A stretch of DNA of 47,325 nucleotides from Fibrobacteria bacterium (GCA_015232855.1 JADFYW010000022.1:1-47325); one strand, 5' to 3'. Positions 9,087-19,104 are shown, counted from the stretch's first letter. Made by a program: numbers and translations. Notes: generated by a model from the sequence alone, not told the origin.

Positions 9087-9527
9087 TTAACACTTAAACG
9101 AAATTGCCGGATAGCTTATGAGTTCATTATCATTAAACCAAAAGTCGATTTCCCGTTCAGCACTTTCGGGAGAATCAGAAGAATGCACTACATTCCGGGT
9201 AGTATCCGGCGCAAAATCATAACGGATGGTTCCGGGAGCAGCATCTTCCGGAGAGGTTGCTCCGTTTATAGTGCGGGCAGAGGTTATTGCATTTTCACCA
9301 CTTAATACCATAAATGCAACAGGGCCTGAAGTCATAAATTTGAGAAGCTTCGGGAAAAAGGGCTTTTCTTGATGCTCGGCATAGAAGCCCCTCACCTCTT
9401 CTTCAGTGGGTCGCTTAATTTTAATTGCAGAGAGAGTCAAACGGGATCTCTCATAGCGGCTTATGATATTACCAATAATACCATTGAGAACTCCGTTTGG
9501 TTTAATCATAACAAGTGTCGATTGCAT
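9087..9527 (-). CDS. ndk: Nucleoside diphosphate kinase
   Basis: Ndk transfers the gamma phosphate of ATP to nucleoside diphosphates through a phosphohistidine. The 146-residue product has the family start STLVMIKPNGV, the GATSPEDAAPGTIRYDFA loop (89-106) and the active-site motif NVVHSSDS with His115. I chose the ATG at 9527: it is preceded by GGAAGGA and gives a normal-length protein. The open frame continues 22 codons upstream, but that part has no family similarity. It lies between the FHA-transglycosylase gene and the SanA-like gene on the same strand. Confidence 0.96.
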   Translation of the reverse strand: MQSTLVMIKPNGVLNGIIGNIISRYERSRLTLSAIKIKRPTEEEVRGFYAEHQEKPFFPKLLKFMTSGPVAFMVLSGENAITSARTINGATSPEDAAPGTIRYDFAPDTTRNVVHSSDSPESAEREIDFWFNDNELISYPAISFKC

Positions 9528-9636
9528 TTTCGTTATCCTTCCATGTAAAGTATTTATGATAATAAAAGTAAAGCATGTTTGCTTTCTTTGCAAACAGATT
9601 AACCAGGATTAACGGCTCATCTCCCAATCAGGATAA

Positions 9637-11172
9637 TTAAAAACCGTATTTACCCCTGTTTTGATCAATCACCATAGTGGCCACAATTTTCGGCACATAC
9701 ATATTAGTCTCCCTGGCAAGGGCACCACTCCTGAAAATATACCAGAAATCCCGATTATTGATAGGATCATCTATTTTTCTAAGTTCCCGGGAGATCCGGC
9801 CTTCTCCGGCATTATAAGCTGCCATAGCCAGGGGCACAGTCCCAAACTGGCCCAACAACACTTTTAGATACTTAATAGCCGAACGTGTTGACTTTAGTGG
9901 ATGGGTACGTTCATCAGTTTCCGGAGCTAAATGCCGCCAGTTTTTCGGTACTTTTAACCCGTAATCCCTGCCGGTTCCTGGCATGAACTGCCATAACCCC
10001 CTCGCCCCTGCATGACTTATTACAGCTGAATCCAGAGCGCTTTCATGCATAGCAAGATACAGAAATGCAGTTGGAAGATTCGCCTCTCGTAATTCCCTCA
10101 GAATAAGGGAAGCATGCTTATTTTTATTGGCGAAAGTCTTGCGGATCAATCGGCTATGAGTCTGCCAAATTTGGATTTGTTTCTTTACTTCCCGGATAAA
10201 AATGTCGGGAACAATGTAATTGGATTCCCCAAATGACTCCATTGCTTTGTGAATGTCAATACCTAAGGAGTCCTGATAAAGACTCGCCAGATCTTTTGGA
10301 GCTATCTGCTGACGTAAAGTGGCAAGCTGACGTTCCTGTGACCGTAATCTGGCAAGTAAGCGGAATTTTTCCTGACTGTCAACAGGCTCAGGGGACTCAC
10401 CACCAATAAACTGCTGATTCAACATTTGTATACTGGTAACCAATTCTTGTTGTTTTTTTAAGGTGGAGCGGTAATTCAGATTTTGAACTCCAAGTATAAG
10501 CACGATTACTAAAGCAACACCACTGATTACAGATACAATGATAAAGGTTTTTTTCTGAGATTTGGTATACATAGCCGAAGCAGATTTAAGCATATGCAAA
10601 TCTTTGGAGTCAACGACCCCAGCTTTATCCATCCTGCTTATCCTATCCCTGTTTTTAATAAGATCACTCATTTCATCATGATTCACATCCCCTTCAACCA
10701 AACGCTTGGACAGTTCCTGAGTATAATTTCCGGCATTCCCGTTTGTGCCGGGATAAAGTGGTTGTCCGGTTGGGAAGTTTGAAGAACCATCAGGCCTGGT
10801 TGGCATTGACTCAAAGTGATGAGGTACTGCACGAGCATCAGAAGAAGATTGCGAAAGCTCACCAGGCCCGCCAGATATTTTGATCCTGGGACCATTTTTT
10901 CCCAAACTCACAATATCATTCAATACCAAAACAGCCCGGGTTACCCTTTTTCCATTTACATAAATGCCATTGGTACTCTTATTGTCAAAAACAACAGTTG
11001 TACCTTCACTATTAGAAAATGTGGCATGATATCCCGATACCGAAGCAGCATCAATACCTGTAAAAACTATTCTATTATCTGGTTGACGCCCTACGGTCAA
11101 ATCAGCATCAAGGATATATTTTTTACCTGCTTGAGGACCGGAAATAATCTGGACAAAACACTGATGAGGCAA
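9637..11172 (-). CDS. FHA domain - membrane span - lytic transglycosylase (SLT) fusion
   Basis: A 511-residue single-pass inner-membrane protein. Residues 1-100 form an FHA phosphothreonine-binding domain: GR (28-29), the SGYH core (46-49) and NKSTNGIYVNG with Asn68-Gly69. A flexible linker follows, then one hydrophobic span (about 208-229), a coiled-coil stretch, and a C-terminal SLT domain (about 355-480) with the catalytic Glu in AMHESALDS (Glu377), RGLWQFMP (391-398) and AAYNAGEGR. The layout puts FHA in the cytoplasm and the muramidase in the periplasm, where it would cleave glycan strands. The start is TTG, preceded by AAGGA and an in-frame stop; FHA begins at once, so no later start fits. 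It is divergent from the Ser/Thr kinase gene at 11354. Confidence 0.9.
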   Translation of the reverse strand: MPHQCFVQIISGPQAGKKYILDADLTVGRQPDNRIVFTGIDAASVSGYHATFSNSEGTTVVFDNKSTNGIYVNGKRVTRAVLVLNDIVSLGKNGPRIKISGGPGELSQSSSDARAVPHHFESMPTRPDGSSNFPTGQPLYPGTNGNAGNYTQELSKRLVEGDVNHDEMSDLIKNRDRISRMDKAGVVDSKDLHMLKSASAMYTKSQKKTFIIVSVISGVALVIVLILGVQNLNYRSTLKKQQELVTSIQMLNQQFIGGESPEPVDSQEKFRLLARLRSQERQLATLRQQIAPKDLASLYQDSLGIDIHKAMESFGESNYIVPDIFIREVKKQIQIWQTHSRLIRKTFANKNKHASLILRELREANLPTAFLYLAMHESALDSAVISHAGARGLWQFMPGTGRDYGLKVPKNWRHLAPETDERTHPLKSTRSAIKYLKVLLGQFGTVPLAMAAYNAGEGRISRELRKIDDPINNRDFWYIFRSGALARETNMYVPKIVATMVIDQNRGKYGF

Positions 11173-11353
11173 TTACGAAATCCTTATTTTCACTAAATAA
11201 TAAAATTGATTTTTCTCAGGTTTATGAATTTAATAAATTTCAAAACATTGCATTTCTCAATCAAAAAAATCATTATTTATTAAATTTATTCTTCAAATAC
11301 TAAGTTTTCGAAAATTAATCAGTGTATTCTAGTCAATTTCTAAAAAACAAATA
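11173..11353. promoter_or_regulatory. Divergent region between FHA-SLT and kinase genes
   Basis: A 181-base very AT-rich gap between two divergent starts, so it must drive both genes. I see an AAGGA ribosome-binding site for the minus gene but no Shine-Dalgarno sequence before the kinase ATG, which follows an A-rich tract. No convincing promoter hexamer pair was found. Confidence 0.35.
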
Positions 11354-13018
11354 ATGAATTTCGGTCGATATAATGTGATTTCAGAATTGGGACAGGGAGG
11401 TATGGCTTCTGTCTATCTCGGAGAAGATCCCGTGCTGGACAGACTCGTTGCCATTAAAGTTATCAAAGCCCAATTACTTAACGACCCAGGGCTACTGAGC
11501 CGGTTTTCCATTGAAGCCAAAACGATAGCAGCCCTACGAAACCCAAATATTGTGGAAATTTTTGATTTTGATGTGCAGGAAGGACAACCCTACTTTATCC
11601 TGGAATACATGGATAATCATTCTCTACAGGGAATTATTTCTTTTTATAATAACAGACCTCTTCCTCAGGAACTCAGCGCTGCCATCATCTGCCAGGCAGC
11701 AGAGGGCCTGGTGGCAGCTGAATCCAAACAAGTTGTACACCGGGACATTAAACCCGAAAACCTGATGTTTAATTCAGACGGTTTCCTTAAAATTGCTGAT
11801 TTTGGCATTGCTCATCTGGCTGATGATCAATCACGCACAGCCACCGGTACCATCCTTGGCTCTCCCAGTTTCATGTCCCCGGAGCAAATCGAGGGTGAAG
11901 TACCCGGTGTACATACTGATATGTGGGCTCTGGGAGCAGTTTTTTTCACTTGTCTTACCGGACGCCAACCATTTACCGGTCCCAGTATAACCTCTACCAT
12001 GCGTAACATTTGCGACAAACCTCTAAAACCCGTTATGGAAATCATTCCTCAGGCTGACGCTCTCATCATTAAATTGATAGACACCTTATTACAAAAAGAC
12101 ATTACGCTACGCGGAAACGGACCTAAATGGCTAGCAGCAACACTCAGGACCTATCTTTCTCAAAGGGGTATAACTAACCTGCAAGACTACACCAAATCGT
12201 TTCTGAACACCCTCCAGATGAACCAGGAACAGACTCTGGTGGATCAACCAGATTTAACTCAAAATAGTCCACCCCCACTTCGGCCAGGGACACCATTTTC
12301 AACTATTCCTGATTCAAGTAGCCTAACTAAAGAACCTGCAAAATCAAAATCCAATAAAACAGGCAGGTTTTTCCTTGCCGGGACAATATTAACGATAGGT
12401 ATGGCTTTATTACTTGCATTTTTCTGGATCCAAAACCATGATAAAAGTGTTCCCAAAAAGCCCCCAGAACGGTATCAACTGGCATTAAACCACCGGAAAC
12501 TAAGTCTGTTTTCAGGAGAAACAACACAATTACAAGTACGGGGTATTCCTCAGGATACTTTAGTTCGGTTAGTATGGTCTTCTTCCCGTCCAGAAATTTT
12601 CTCTGTAAAAAACGGACTTGTGAAGGGCCTTGGATTAGGCCGTGGCATAGTTACGGTCTCAGCCACAACAAACTCCCCGACAAGCGCAGTATGCTCAGTT
12701 TATGTCAAAACAAAAAAGCACCGTTCTCCCACCAAAAGCCCACGGATCACAAAAACCTCTAAAGAACCAAAACGCACAACCAGCACTTCAAAAAAAATTC
12801 CTGGTGGCATAGCCTCGATAAAAGTCCATTCATCACCGCCATTTGCAGTAATTAAATTGGACGGAAAAGTCTGGGATGAAACTCCAATGACCAGCTACCG
12901 AAAATTAAAAGCTGGCAAACATCGCATAGAACTCATCCATAAATTATATTCCCCGGTAGATACTATTTTTGAAATCAAAAATGGGAAAAGTAGATATTTT
13001 AAGCTTCGGTTAAATTAA
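11354..13018 (+). CDS. Transmembrane Ser/Thr protein kinase with BIG2-like and PEGA domains
   Basis: A 554-residue PknB-type kinase. The catalytic domain is residues 5-275 with all key residues: glycine loop GQGGMASV (13-20), Lys35 in VAIKV, HRDIKPEN with Asp131, DFG (149-151) and SPEQ at the activation-loop end. A Pro/Ser-rich juxtamembrane linker leads to one span (338-359). Outside are a BIG2-like Ig domain (about 375-450), a basic Thr/Ser/Lys linker, and a PEGA domain (about 485-552) whose core reads PPFAVIKLDGKVWDETPM. It should phosphorylate Ser/Thr in cytoplasmic proteins in response to an envelope signal. No Shine-Dalgarno sequence precedes the ATG, but the kinase fold starts at residue 4, so the start is right. 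The FHA-transglycosylase divergent from it is a natural candidate partner. Confidence 0.93.
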   Translation: MNFGRYNVISELGQGGMASVYLGEDPVLDRLVAIKVIKAQLLNDPGLLSRFSIEAKTIAALRNPNIVEIFDFDVQEGQPYFILEYMDNHSLQGIISFYNNRPLPQELSAAIICQAAEGLVAAESKQVVHRDIKPENLMFNSDGFLKIADFGIAHLADDQSRTATGTILGSPSFMSPEQIEGEVPGVHTDMWALGAVFFTCLTGRQPFTGPSITSTMRNICDKPLKPVMEIIPQADALIIKLIDTLLQKDITLRGNGPKWLAATLRTYLSQRGITNLQDYTKSFLNTLQMNQEQTLVDQPDLTQNSPPPLRPGTPFSTIPDSSSLTKEPAKSKSNKTGRFFLAGTILTIGMALLLAFFWIQNHDKSVPKKPPERYQLALNHRKLSLFSGETTQLQVRGIPQDTLVRLVWSSSRPEIFSVKNGLVKGLGLGRGIVTVSATTNSPTSAVCSVYVKTKKHRSPTKSPRITKTSKEPKRTTSTSKKIPGGIASIKVHSSPPFAVIKLDGKVWDETPMTSYRKLKAGKHRIELIHKLYSPVDTIFEIKNGKSRYFKLRLN

Positions 13019-13116
13019 TCAGCGGGTTTCCAGGTCTTTCCTGCAGTAGTTTGCCAACCTGCCGATTGGGAAGCGTAACATAATAATTTGACCCAGAAGA
13101 CAGTTCTTAAAAGCGA

Positions 13117-13145
13117 TTGACATTTATGGTGGTTAAAAATATTTT
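13117..13145 (+). promoter_or_regulatory. Candidate sigma-70 promoter for parE-parC
   Basis: A perfect -35 TTGACA (13117-13122) is followed after 17 bases by TATTTT (13140-13145), about 64 bases before the parE ATG. The 190-base gap after the kinase gene supports an independent promoter. The CAGGAG Shine-Dalgarno sequence follows downstream. Confidence 0.5.
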
Positions 13146-13208
13146 ACCTATATATTTTACTACTCATTTGAGCAGTGCATTTCCGTCTTAATCGAACAGG
13201 AGTATCCG

Positions 13209-15089
13209 ATGGCTACAAAAGCTGCAAAAAATACTTATTCAGAAGACAGCATAAAAACCCTTCATTGGAGGGATCATATCCGTACGCGGCCAGGTATGTA
13301 CATAGGGAAATTAGGCGATGGAAAAGCTCCTGATGACGGAATTTATATCCTTTTTAAAGAAATTATTGATAATGGTATCGATGAATTTATTATGGGAGCG
13401 GGGAAAGAAATCCGCATAGATATAGAAGGCCACACCGTCACAGTGAGAGATTTTGGTCGAGGCATCCCCCTTGGCAAGCTCGTGGATTGCGTTGGGAAAA
13501 TAAATACAGGTGGAAAATACGATAGCGAAGCTTTTCAAAAATCAGTTGGTTTAAACGGTATCGGCTCCAAGGCAACAAACGCCTTATCGGCTTCTTTTTT
13601 TGCACAATCTTTCCGGGATGGCAAATCAAGAGAGGCTGAATTTAAATATGGGAAACTCATAAGACAGGGGAATGAAACCAGCACCAAAGAACCCAATGGT
13701 ACCCTGATTTCTTTCACACCCGACCCAGAAATTTTCCAAAATTACAATTGGATAAGAGAATACCTCGATGAAAAAATGTGGATGTACGCCTACTTGAATC
13801 CGGGTCTCGTCCTTTATTTAAACGGTACCAAATATTTCTCCCGAAATGGCCTGCACGATTTATTGGTAAAGGAAGTTAACAATAATACGGTTTACCCGAT
13901 TGTTCATTTTAAAGATAATGATATTGAAGCGGCAATAACCCACTGTAATCAGCCAGGAGAAGAATACTACTCATTTGTAAACGGCCAGTACACCACTGAT
14001 GGCGGTACCCATCTTGCAGCTTTCCGCGAAGGAGTATTAAAAGCCTGTAAAGAATTTTTTAACAAAGATTTTAATCCCCACGACATCCGGTCTTCAATTA
14101 TAGGTTGTATCGCTATCCGTATCCAGGAGCCCGTATTTGAGTCCCAAACGAAAACTAAACTTGGTTCCATCACCACCGAACCCAACGGCCCGAGCCTTAA
14201 AATGTGGATTATTGATTTTGTCCGAAAACATTTTATTGATCATCTCTACAAAAACAAAGAAGTCGCCCAGGCTCTGCTCAGTAAAATTCAGCGGAACGAA
14301 CGGGAGCGTAAAGATATGGCCGGAGTACGTAAACTGGCCAATGAACGCGCAAAAAAAGCAAATGTACATAACAAAAAACTCAGAGACTGCAAAGTCCACT
14401 ACAATACCAAAGACAGCAAGCGTTCTGAAACAATGATATTTATTACAGAAGGTGATTCCGCATCCGGCTCTATTACCAAATCCCGGCATGTTTCGACTCA
14501 GGCGGTTTTTGGTCTCAAAGGTAAGCCTCTTAACTGTTTTGGCATGAAGAAAAAGGTGGTATATGAAAACGAAGAATTCAATCTGCTTCAACATGCACTT
14601 AATATTGAGGAAGGTATAGAGGGGCTTCGTTATAACAAAATTATTATAGCAACGGATGCAGACGTTGACGGCGCTCATATCCGACTGTTATTGCTCACCT
14701 TTTTCTTACAGTTTTTCCCTGAATTGGTAAGACGCGGCCACGTATTTATTCTACAGACTCCACTTTTCAGGGTCCGTAACAAGAAAGAAACCCATTATTG
14801 CTATGATGAATCCGAAAAAATTTCTGCTTTGACCAAATTAGGTAAAACTGCTGAAATCACCCGCTTTAAAGGCCTGGGAGAGATTTCACCTTCAGAGTTT
14901 GAAGATTTTATCGGAGAGAATATTCGTCTGGAACCCGTATTACTGGAATCGAAAACCCAGATTAAAGATATGCTAAGGTACTACATGGGTAAAAATTCAC
15001 CAGAGCGTAAAGCTTTTCTCATTGATAATTTAAGAATAGAGGAGGACGTTCCCTTAGAGGAGCTGGAAACAGTAAGCGAAGCCGCTTAA
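13209..15089 (+). CDS. parE: DNA topoisomerase IV subunit B (Bacteroidetes-type GyrB/ParE)
   Basis: The ATPase subunit of a type IIA topoisomerase that decatenates or relaxes DNA. At 626 residues it is the short ParE-like form. It has the GHKL ATP site (EIIDNGIDEF from Glu51; DFGRGIPLG; GLNGIGSKATNAL), a transducer domain, and a TOPRIM domain with EGDSASGS (414-421) and the metal-binding triad D483-A-D485-V-D487. Most GyrB/ParE proteins read EGDSAGGS; the Ser419 variant is what I recall for Bacteroidetes ParE, so it is a lineage hint, not a defect. The ATG is preceded by CAGGAG. parC starts seven bases after the stop codon, so the two form an operon. Confidence 0.93.
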   Translation: MATKAAKNTYSEDSIKTLHWRDHIRTRPGMYIGKLGDGKAPDDGIYILFKEIIDNGIDEFIMGAGKEIRIDIEGHTVTVRDFGRGIPLGKLVDCVGKINTGGKYDSEAFQKSVGLNGIGSKATNALSASFFAQSFRDGKSREAEFKYGKLIRQGNETSTKEPNGTLISFTPDPEIFQNYNWIREYLDEKMWMYAYLNPGLVLYLNGTKYFSRNGLHDLLVKEVNNNTVYPIVHFKDNDIEAAITHCNQPGEEYYSFVNGQYTTDGGTHLAAFREGVLKACKEFFNKDFNPHDIRSSIIGCIAIRIQEPVFESQTKTKLGSITTEPNGPSLKMWIIDFVRKHFIDHLYKNKEVAQALLSKIQRNERERKDMAGVRKLANERAKKANVHNKKLRDCKVHYNTKDSKRSETMIFITEGDSASGSITKSRHVSTQAVFGLKGKPLNCFGMKKKVVYENEEFNLLQHALNIEEGIEGLRYNKIIIATDADVDGAHIRLLLLTFFLQFFPELVRRGHVFILQTPLFRVRNKKETHYCYDESEKISALTKLGKTAEITRFKGLGEISPSEFEDFIGENIRLEPVLLESKTQIKDMLRYYMGKNSPERKAFLIDNLRIEEDVPLEELETVSEAA

Positions 15090-15096
15090 ACATATT

Positions 15097-17682
15097 ATGC
15101 CTGCAAATACAATAAAAGACACCATACACATTCAGGAAATGTATCAGGATTACTTCCTGGAATATGCCTCTTATGTAATAACTGACCGAGCCGTCCCCTA
15201 TCTGAATGATGGTTTAAAACCCGTACAACGACGCATTTTACACAGTCTCCACGAATTGGATGATGGACGATTTCATAAAGCAGCCAATGTTATTGGCAAT
15301 ACTATGAAATACCATCCCCATGGGGATGCAGCCATACGTGATGCCATGGTTAATATTGCCCAGAAAGGCCTTATGATAGAAACCCAGGGTAACTGGGGAG
15401 ACCATGTTACGGGTGATGCCGCAGCCGCCCCCCGTTATGTAGAATGTAAACTCAGTAAGTTTGCCTTAGAAGTTGGTTTTAACAAGCGTACGACCAAATG
15501 GCAAAGTTCTTACGACGGACGTAACCAGGAACCAACAGCCCTTCCAATTAAATTTCCTTTACTTCTGGCCCAAGGGGCAGAGGGTATAGCTGTGGGCCTT
15601 GCCACTAAAATTTTGCCCCATAATTTTTTAGAACTACTTGATTGCTGTATTAAAATTTTAAAGAAAGAAGACTTTATTCTGTATCCCGACTTTCCCACCG
15701 GAGGTTTCGTTGATGTTTCAAATTATAACGATGGTCAGTCAGGCGGTAAAATAAAAATTCGGGCCAAAATAGAAACTACTAAAACAAAAAGTCTTATTAT
15801 AAGAGAAATCCCTTACGGAACAACTACCGTGGGCCTAATGGAATCAATTGTAACAGCCAATGAAAAGGGTAAAATTAAAATCAGGCGGATTGAAGACAAC
15901 ACCGCTAAAGACGTAGAAATCATCATTTATCTTTCTCCGGGAGCAGAACCAGAAAAAGTCATAGACGCTTTGTATGCCTTTACCGATTGTGAAGTGAGTA
16001 TATCCCCCAACTGCTGCGTTATCAAAGACAAACATCCCGCTTTTATCGGGGTTTCTGAAATGCTCAGACAAAACGTAAAAGACACCGTCGCCCTTTTAAA
16101 AGCAGAGCTTTTAATACGGCAACACGACCTGGAAGAAAAATGGCATTTCCGTTCACTAGAGCAAATTTTTATTGAAGAGCGCATCTATAGAAAAATTGAG
16201 ACCTGCAAAACCTGGGACGCAATTATAAAAGTTATACGCCAGGGTCTTGAACCATTCAAAAAGAAGTTCATCCGCGAAGTCACCGACGACGATATTACCA
16301 AGCTCACCGAAATCCGTATTAAACGTATCTCCCGTTTTGACGCTATGAAGGCTGAAGAAGAAATGATTTCTCTGGAAAAGGGAATTGCGGAAGTTAAAAA
16401 GTATCTTCGAAACCTGACCAAATTCGCTATTTCCTGGTATGAAAACATTATTCAAAAATACGGGAAAGGTAAAGAGCGCAAAGCAAAAATACAGCAATTT
16501 GAAGAAATTTCGCGAGCAGATGTTATTCTCTCTAACCTCAAGGTCTTCTACGATAAAAAGACAGGCTTTATCGGTACCTCTGTCCGCGCCGACAATAGCG
16601 TATCCGACTGTTCAAAGCTTGATGATATCATTGTATTCACTGAAGAGGGATTCATGGTCGTCACGAAGGTCGCGGCCAAGACATATGTGGGTAAAAATAT
16701 TATCTATGCTGCCAAGTTCGACAAAACAAATTCCCATATTATCTACAATATGGTATACCGGGACGGTCGAATCGGACCTTCATATGTCAAGCGTTTTTCG
16801 GTTGGAGGCGTTACCAGAGATAAACAATACGCTCTCACCAAAGGAAAAGACAATTCCCGGGTATTTTATTTTTCCCTATCACCAAGGCAGACTAGCGAAA
16901 AAGTCCTGGTCAAATTGGTCCCCAAGCCTCGTATAAAAAAAGAATTCACGGTAAAATTAAGTGATTACGAAGTAAAGGGTCGCGGCTCTGGTGGTAATAT
17001 CATTACCAAATACAGCGTAAAAAGTGTCCGCCTGATTAAAGGGACAGCTTCAGAAATACCTGCCGAACCAGAACAACAAAAACCAGGCTCTCAGAAACCT
17101 TCTGACTCAACTACCAACACCCAAGAGGCTACACCCCCAAGTACAACTCATAAAAAAGGAAGTAGCAAGACGGTGTATTGGGATACTAAAAACAAGCAGA
17201 TAGGCTTTAAGGTAAAAGGCGAAGAGGTATGTAAGCTTGAAAAAGACGACCATATACTACTTCTCTATGACGATGGTTCATATATCACTTACAAAGGCCA
17301 GGACTGCCTTGAGGTAGGCGATGGCATTTTATTCATGGACAAATGGGATTCCAAACAGGTCTTCACCGTTGTCTATATAGACGGCGGAAGCTATGCTCTC
17401 TATGGTAAAAAGTTCCAGATCACTTCCATCACCGAAGAAAAGTATTATTACTATATCTCTGACTACGAAGACAGCAAGCTCAAATTTCTCACGGCCCATG
17501 AAAACCCCATTGTGGATGTAGAATTAAAAATCATCAAAGGTGGGAAAAATAAGCCTATGACCGTCTTCCTGGATGATGAAAATTATCCCACTCGCAAAGC
17601 AAGCCACATGGGAACACGTATCACCACTCGCGAAGTCAAAAACGTAAAACCCAGCAAAAAGAATCAACTTTCTTTTCTATAA
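15097..17682 (+). CDS. parC: DNA topoisomerase IV subunit A (ParC/GyrA-like)
   Basis: The DNA-cleaving partner of the ParE-like protein. The 861-residue chain has QRR (44-46), the winged-helix segment YHPHGDAAIRD (72-82), and the catalytic Tyr114 in APRYVE. At the position of the classical quinolone-resistance Ser (GyrA Ser83) it has Ala78. A long coiled-coil tower follows, then a C-terminal region broken by a Pro/Ser/Thr/Gln-rich linker (about 650-690) and ending in a divergent beta-rich domain. I see no canonical GyrA box (QRRGGKG), which favours topoisomerase IV over gyrase. The gene directly follows parE and is convergent with accC. Confidence 0.92.
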   Translation: MPANTIKDTIHIQEMYQDYFLEYASYVITDRAVPYLNDGLKPVQRRILHSLHELDDGRFHKAANVIGNTMKYHPHGDAAIRDAMVNIAQKGLMIETQGNWGDHVTGDAAAAPRYVECKLSKFALEVGFNKRTTKWQSSYDGRNQEPTALPIKFPLLLAQGAEGIAVGLATKILPHNFLELLDCCIKILKKEDFILYPDFPTGGFVDVSNYNDGQSGGKIKIRAKIETTKTKSLIIREIPYGTTTVGLMESIVTANEKGKIKIRRIEDNTAKDVEIIIYLSPGAEPEKVIDALYAFTDCEVSISPNCCVIKDKHPAFIGVSEMLRQNVKDTVALLKAELLIRQHDLEEKWHFRSLEQIFIEERIYRKIETCKTWDAIIKVIRQGLEPFKKKFIREVTDDDITKLTEIRIKRISRFDAMKAEEEMISLEKGIAEVKKYLRNLTKFAISWYENIIQKYGKGKERKAKIQQFEEISRADVILSNLKVFYDKKTGFIGTSVRADNSVSDCSKLDDIIVFTEEGFMVVTKVAAKTYVGKNIIYAAKFDKTNSHIIYNMVYRDGRIGPSYVKRFSVGGVTRDKQYALTKGKDNSRVFYFSLSPRQTSEKVLVKLVPKPRIKKEFTVKLSDYEVKGRGSGGNIITKYSVKSVRLIKGTASEIPAEPEQQKPGSQKPSDSTTNTQEATPPSTTHKKGSSKTVYWDTKNKQIGFKVKGEEVCKLEKDDHILLLYDDGSYITYKGQDCLEVGDGILFMDKWDSKQVFTVVYIDGGSYALYGKKFQITSITEEKYYYYISDYEDSKLKFLTAHENPIVDVELKIIKGGKNKPMTVFLDDENYPTRKASHMGTRITTREVKNVKPSKKNQLSFL

Positions 17683-17751
17683 AGAATAGTCTGAAAAATG
17701 TCAGGTAATGCTTTATCAGCCCCAGTATAAAAGGGCTCGCAAAATACTGTC

Positions 17752-19104
17752 TTATTCCGGAGCAAAAATTTCGGGATATTCTTCCAGAAAGTGGGTATCG
17801 AAATCTCCTGACTGGAACTTGGGGTGACGGACAATGCGCTTTAAAACAGGGATAGTTGTCTTTACACCCTCAATCACAAACTCGTCCAAAGCTCTTATCA
17901 TACGCATAATGGCCTCCTTACGGGATGGCCCTCGTACAATCAGCTTAGCTATAAGAGAATCATAATAGGGTGGAATAACATATCCATTGTAACAATGAGT
18001 GTCCACGCGTATCCCGATGCCGCCCGGGAGATTAAAATCAGTCACCGTGCCGGGGCTGGGCATAAAATTATTAAACGGATCTTCTGCATTGATCCTGCAT
18101 TCGATACTATGGCCTTTCAGGTCAATGTCTTTTTGGGTAAACTCAAGTTTTTCACCAGCTGCCACAAGTATCTGTTCACGTATCAAGTCAACTCCGGTTA
18201 CCATTTCTGTAACCGTATGTTCCACCTGTATGCGTGTATTTACTTCCATAAAGTAAAACTTACCATGTTCAAACAAAAACTCCATAGTACCCGCATTATG
18301 ATAACCAACAGACAAGGCCCCTCTCACTGCCAACTCACCTATTTTTTTGCGCATTCGGGGGGTAACGGCCGGGCTCGGAGATTCTTCAATCAGTTTTTGA
18401 TGATTACGTTGAACAGAGCAATCGCGTTCACCCAGATATATCATGTTACCGTGGGTATCACCCATCAGCTGTATTTCAATATGTCGGGGATTGGTAAAGA
18501 AACGTTCCAGATAGAGAGAACCGTCATTAAAACAAGCCATGGCTTCAGCTGAAGCCACCGGAAATACTTTCCTGAGTTCTTCTTTATTAGCTGCCTGGCG
18601 CATACCCCTGCCGCCTCCACCCGAAGCCGCTTTTACAATAAGGGGGAAGCCAATTTCATCGGAAAGCGCAAGTGCTGTCTCCACATCCACCACATTGCCG
18701 TCAGAACCAGGAATAACCGGAACCTTAGCCTTCTTTAAAGATCTTTTCGCTTCACTCTTGTTACCCAATTTACTGATGGTCTGTGCACTTGGCCCGATAA
18801 AGGTTATTTTATTGGCCTTGCACATCTCGGCAAACTCAGCATTCTCCGCCAAAAAGCCGTAGCCCGGATGTATTGCATCCGCATTACAAAGCTCAGCCGC
18901 TGCTAAAATCTGGTGTATATTAAGGTAACTGTCTTTTGAACTCGGTGGCCCGATACAGATATCTTCATCTGCATAATGAACATGAAGACTATGCGTATCC
19001 GCAGTAGAATGTACCGCTACGGTTTTAATGCCCATTTCTTTACAGCTACGGATAATCTGAAGGGCTATTTCACCCCTGTTTGCAATAAGTATTTTTTTAA
19101 ACAC
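17752..19104 (-). CDS. accC: Biotin carboxylase subunit of acetyl-CoA carboxylase
   Basis: AccC carboxylates the biotin on AccB using ATP and bicarbonate, the first half-reaction of malonyl-CoA formation. The 450-residue length is standard. The chain starts [19 protein letters not shown], carries the ATP-grasp glycine loop [12 protein letters not shown], the [20 protein letters not shown] segment and [14 protein letters not shown] near the active site. The start is GTG, preceded by CAGGAG inside the end of the pilT-like gene; the two genes overlap by eight bases, so they are translationally coupled. accB lies one gene further upstream and accA about 4 kb away. accD is not in the window. Confidence 0.97.
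   Translation of the reverse strand: MFKKILIANRGEIALQIIRSCKEMGIKTVAVHSTADTHSLHVHYADEDICIGPPSSKDSYLNIHQILAAAELCNADAIHPGYGFLAENAEFAEMCKANKITFIGPSAQTISKLGNKSEAKRSLKKAKVPVIPGSDGNVVDVETALALSDEIGFPLIVKAASGGGGRGMRQAANKEELRKVFPVASAEAMACFNDGSLYLERFFTNPRHIEIQLMGDTHGNMIYLGERDCSVQRNHQKLIEESPSPAVTPRMRKKIGELAVRGALSVGYHNAGTMEFLFEHGKFYFMEVNTRIQVEHTVTEMVTGVDLIREQILVAAGEKLEFTQKDIDLKGHSIECRINAEDPFNNFMPSPGTVTDFNLPGGIGIRVDTHCYNGYVIPPYYDSLIAKLIVRGPSRKEAIMRMIRALDEFVIEGVKTTIPVLKRIVRHPKFQSGDFDTHFLEEYPEIFAPE

Noticed and set aside
13019-13208. tRNA or small RNA in the gap before parE
   Set aside because: I looked for cloverleaf pairing and a T-loop GTTCRA sequence on both strands and found none; only promoter-like signals are present.
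14094-14678. Minus-strand 194-codon ORF inside parE
   Set aside because: It is antisense to conserved TOPRIM and GHKL coding sequence and has an unlikely composition.
17683-17751. Terminator between parC and accC
   Set aside because: Weak inverted repeats exist (AGCCC/GGGCT and CAGTAT/ATACTG) but they are mutually exclusive and have no T-run.
17995-18552. Plus-strand ORF of 185 codons inside accC
   Set aside because: Antisense to the conserved ATP-grasp region of accC; no support for a real gene.
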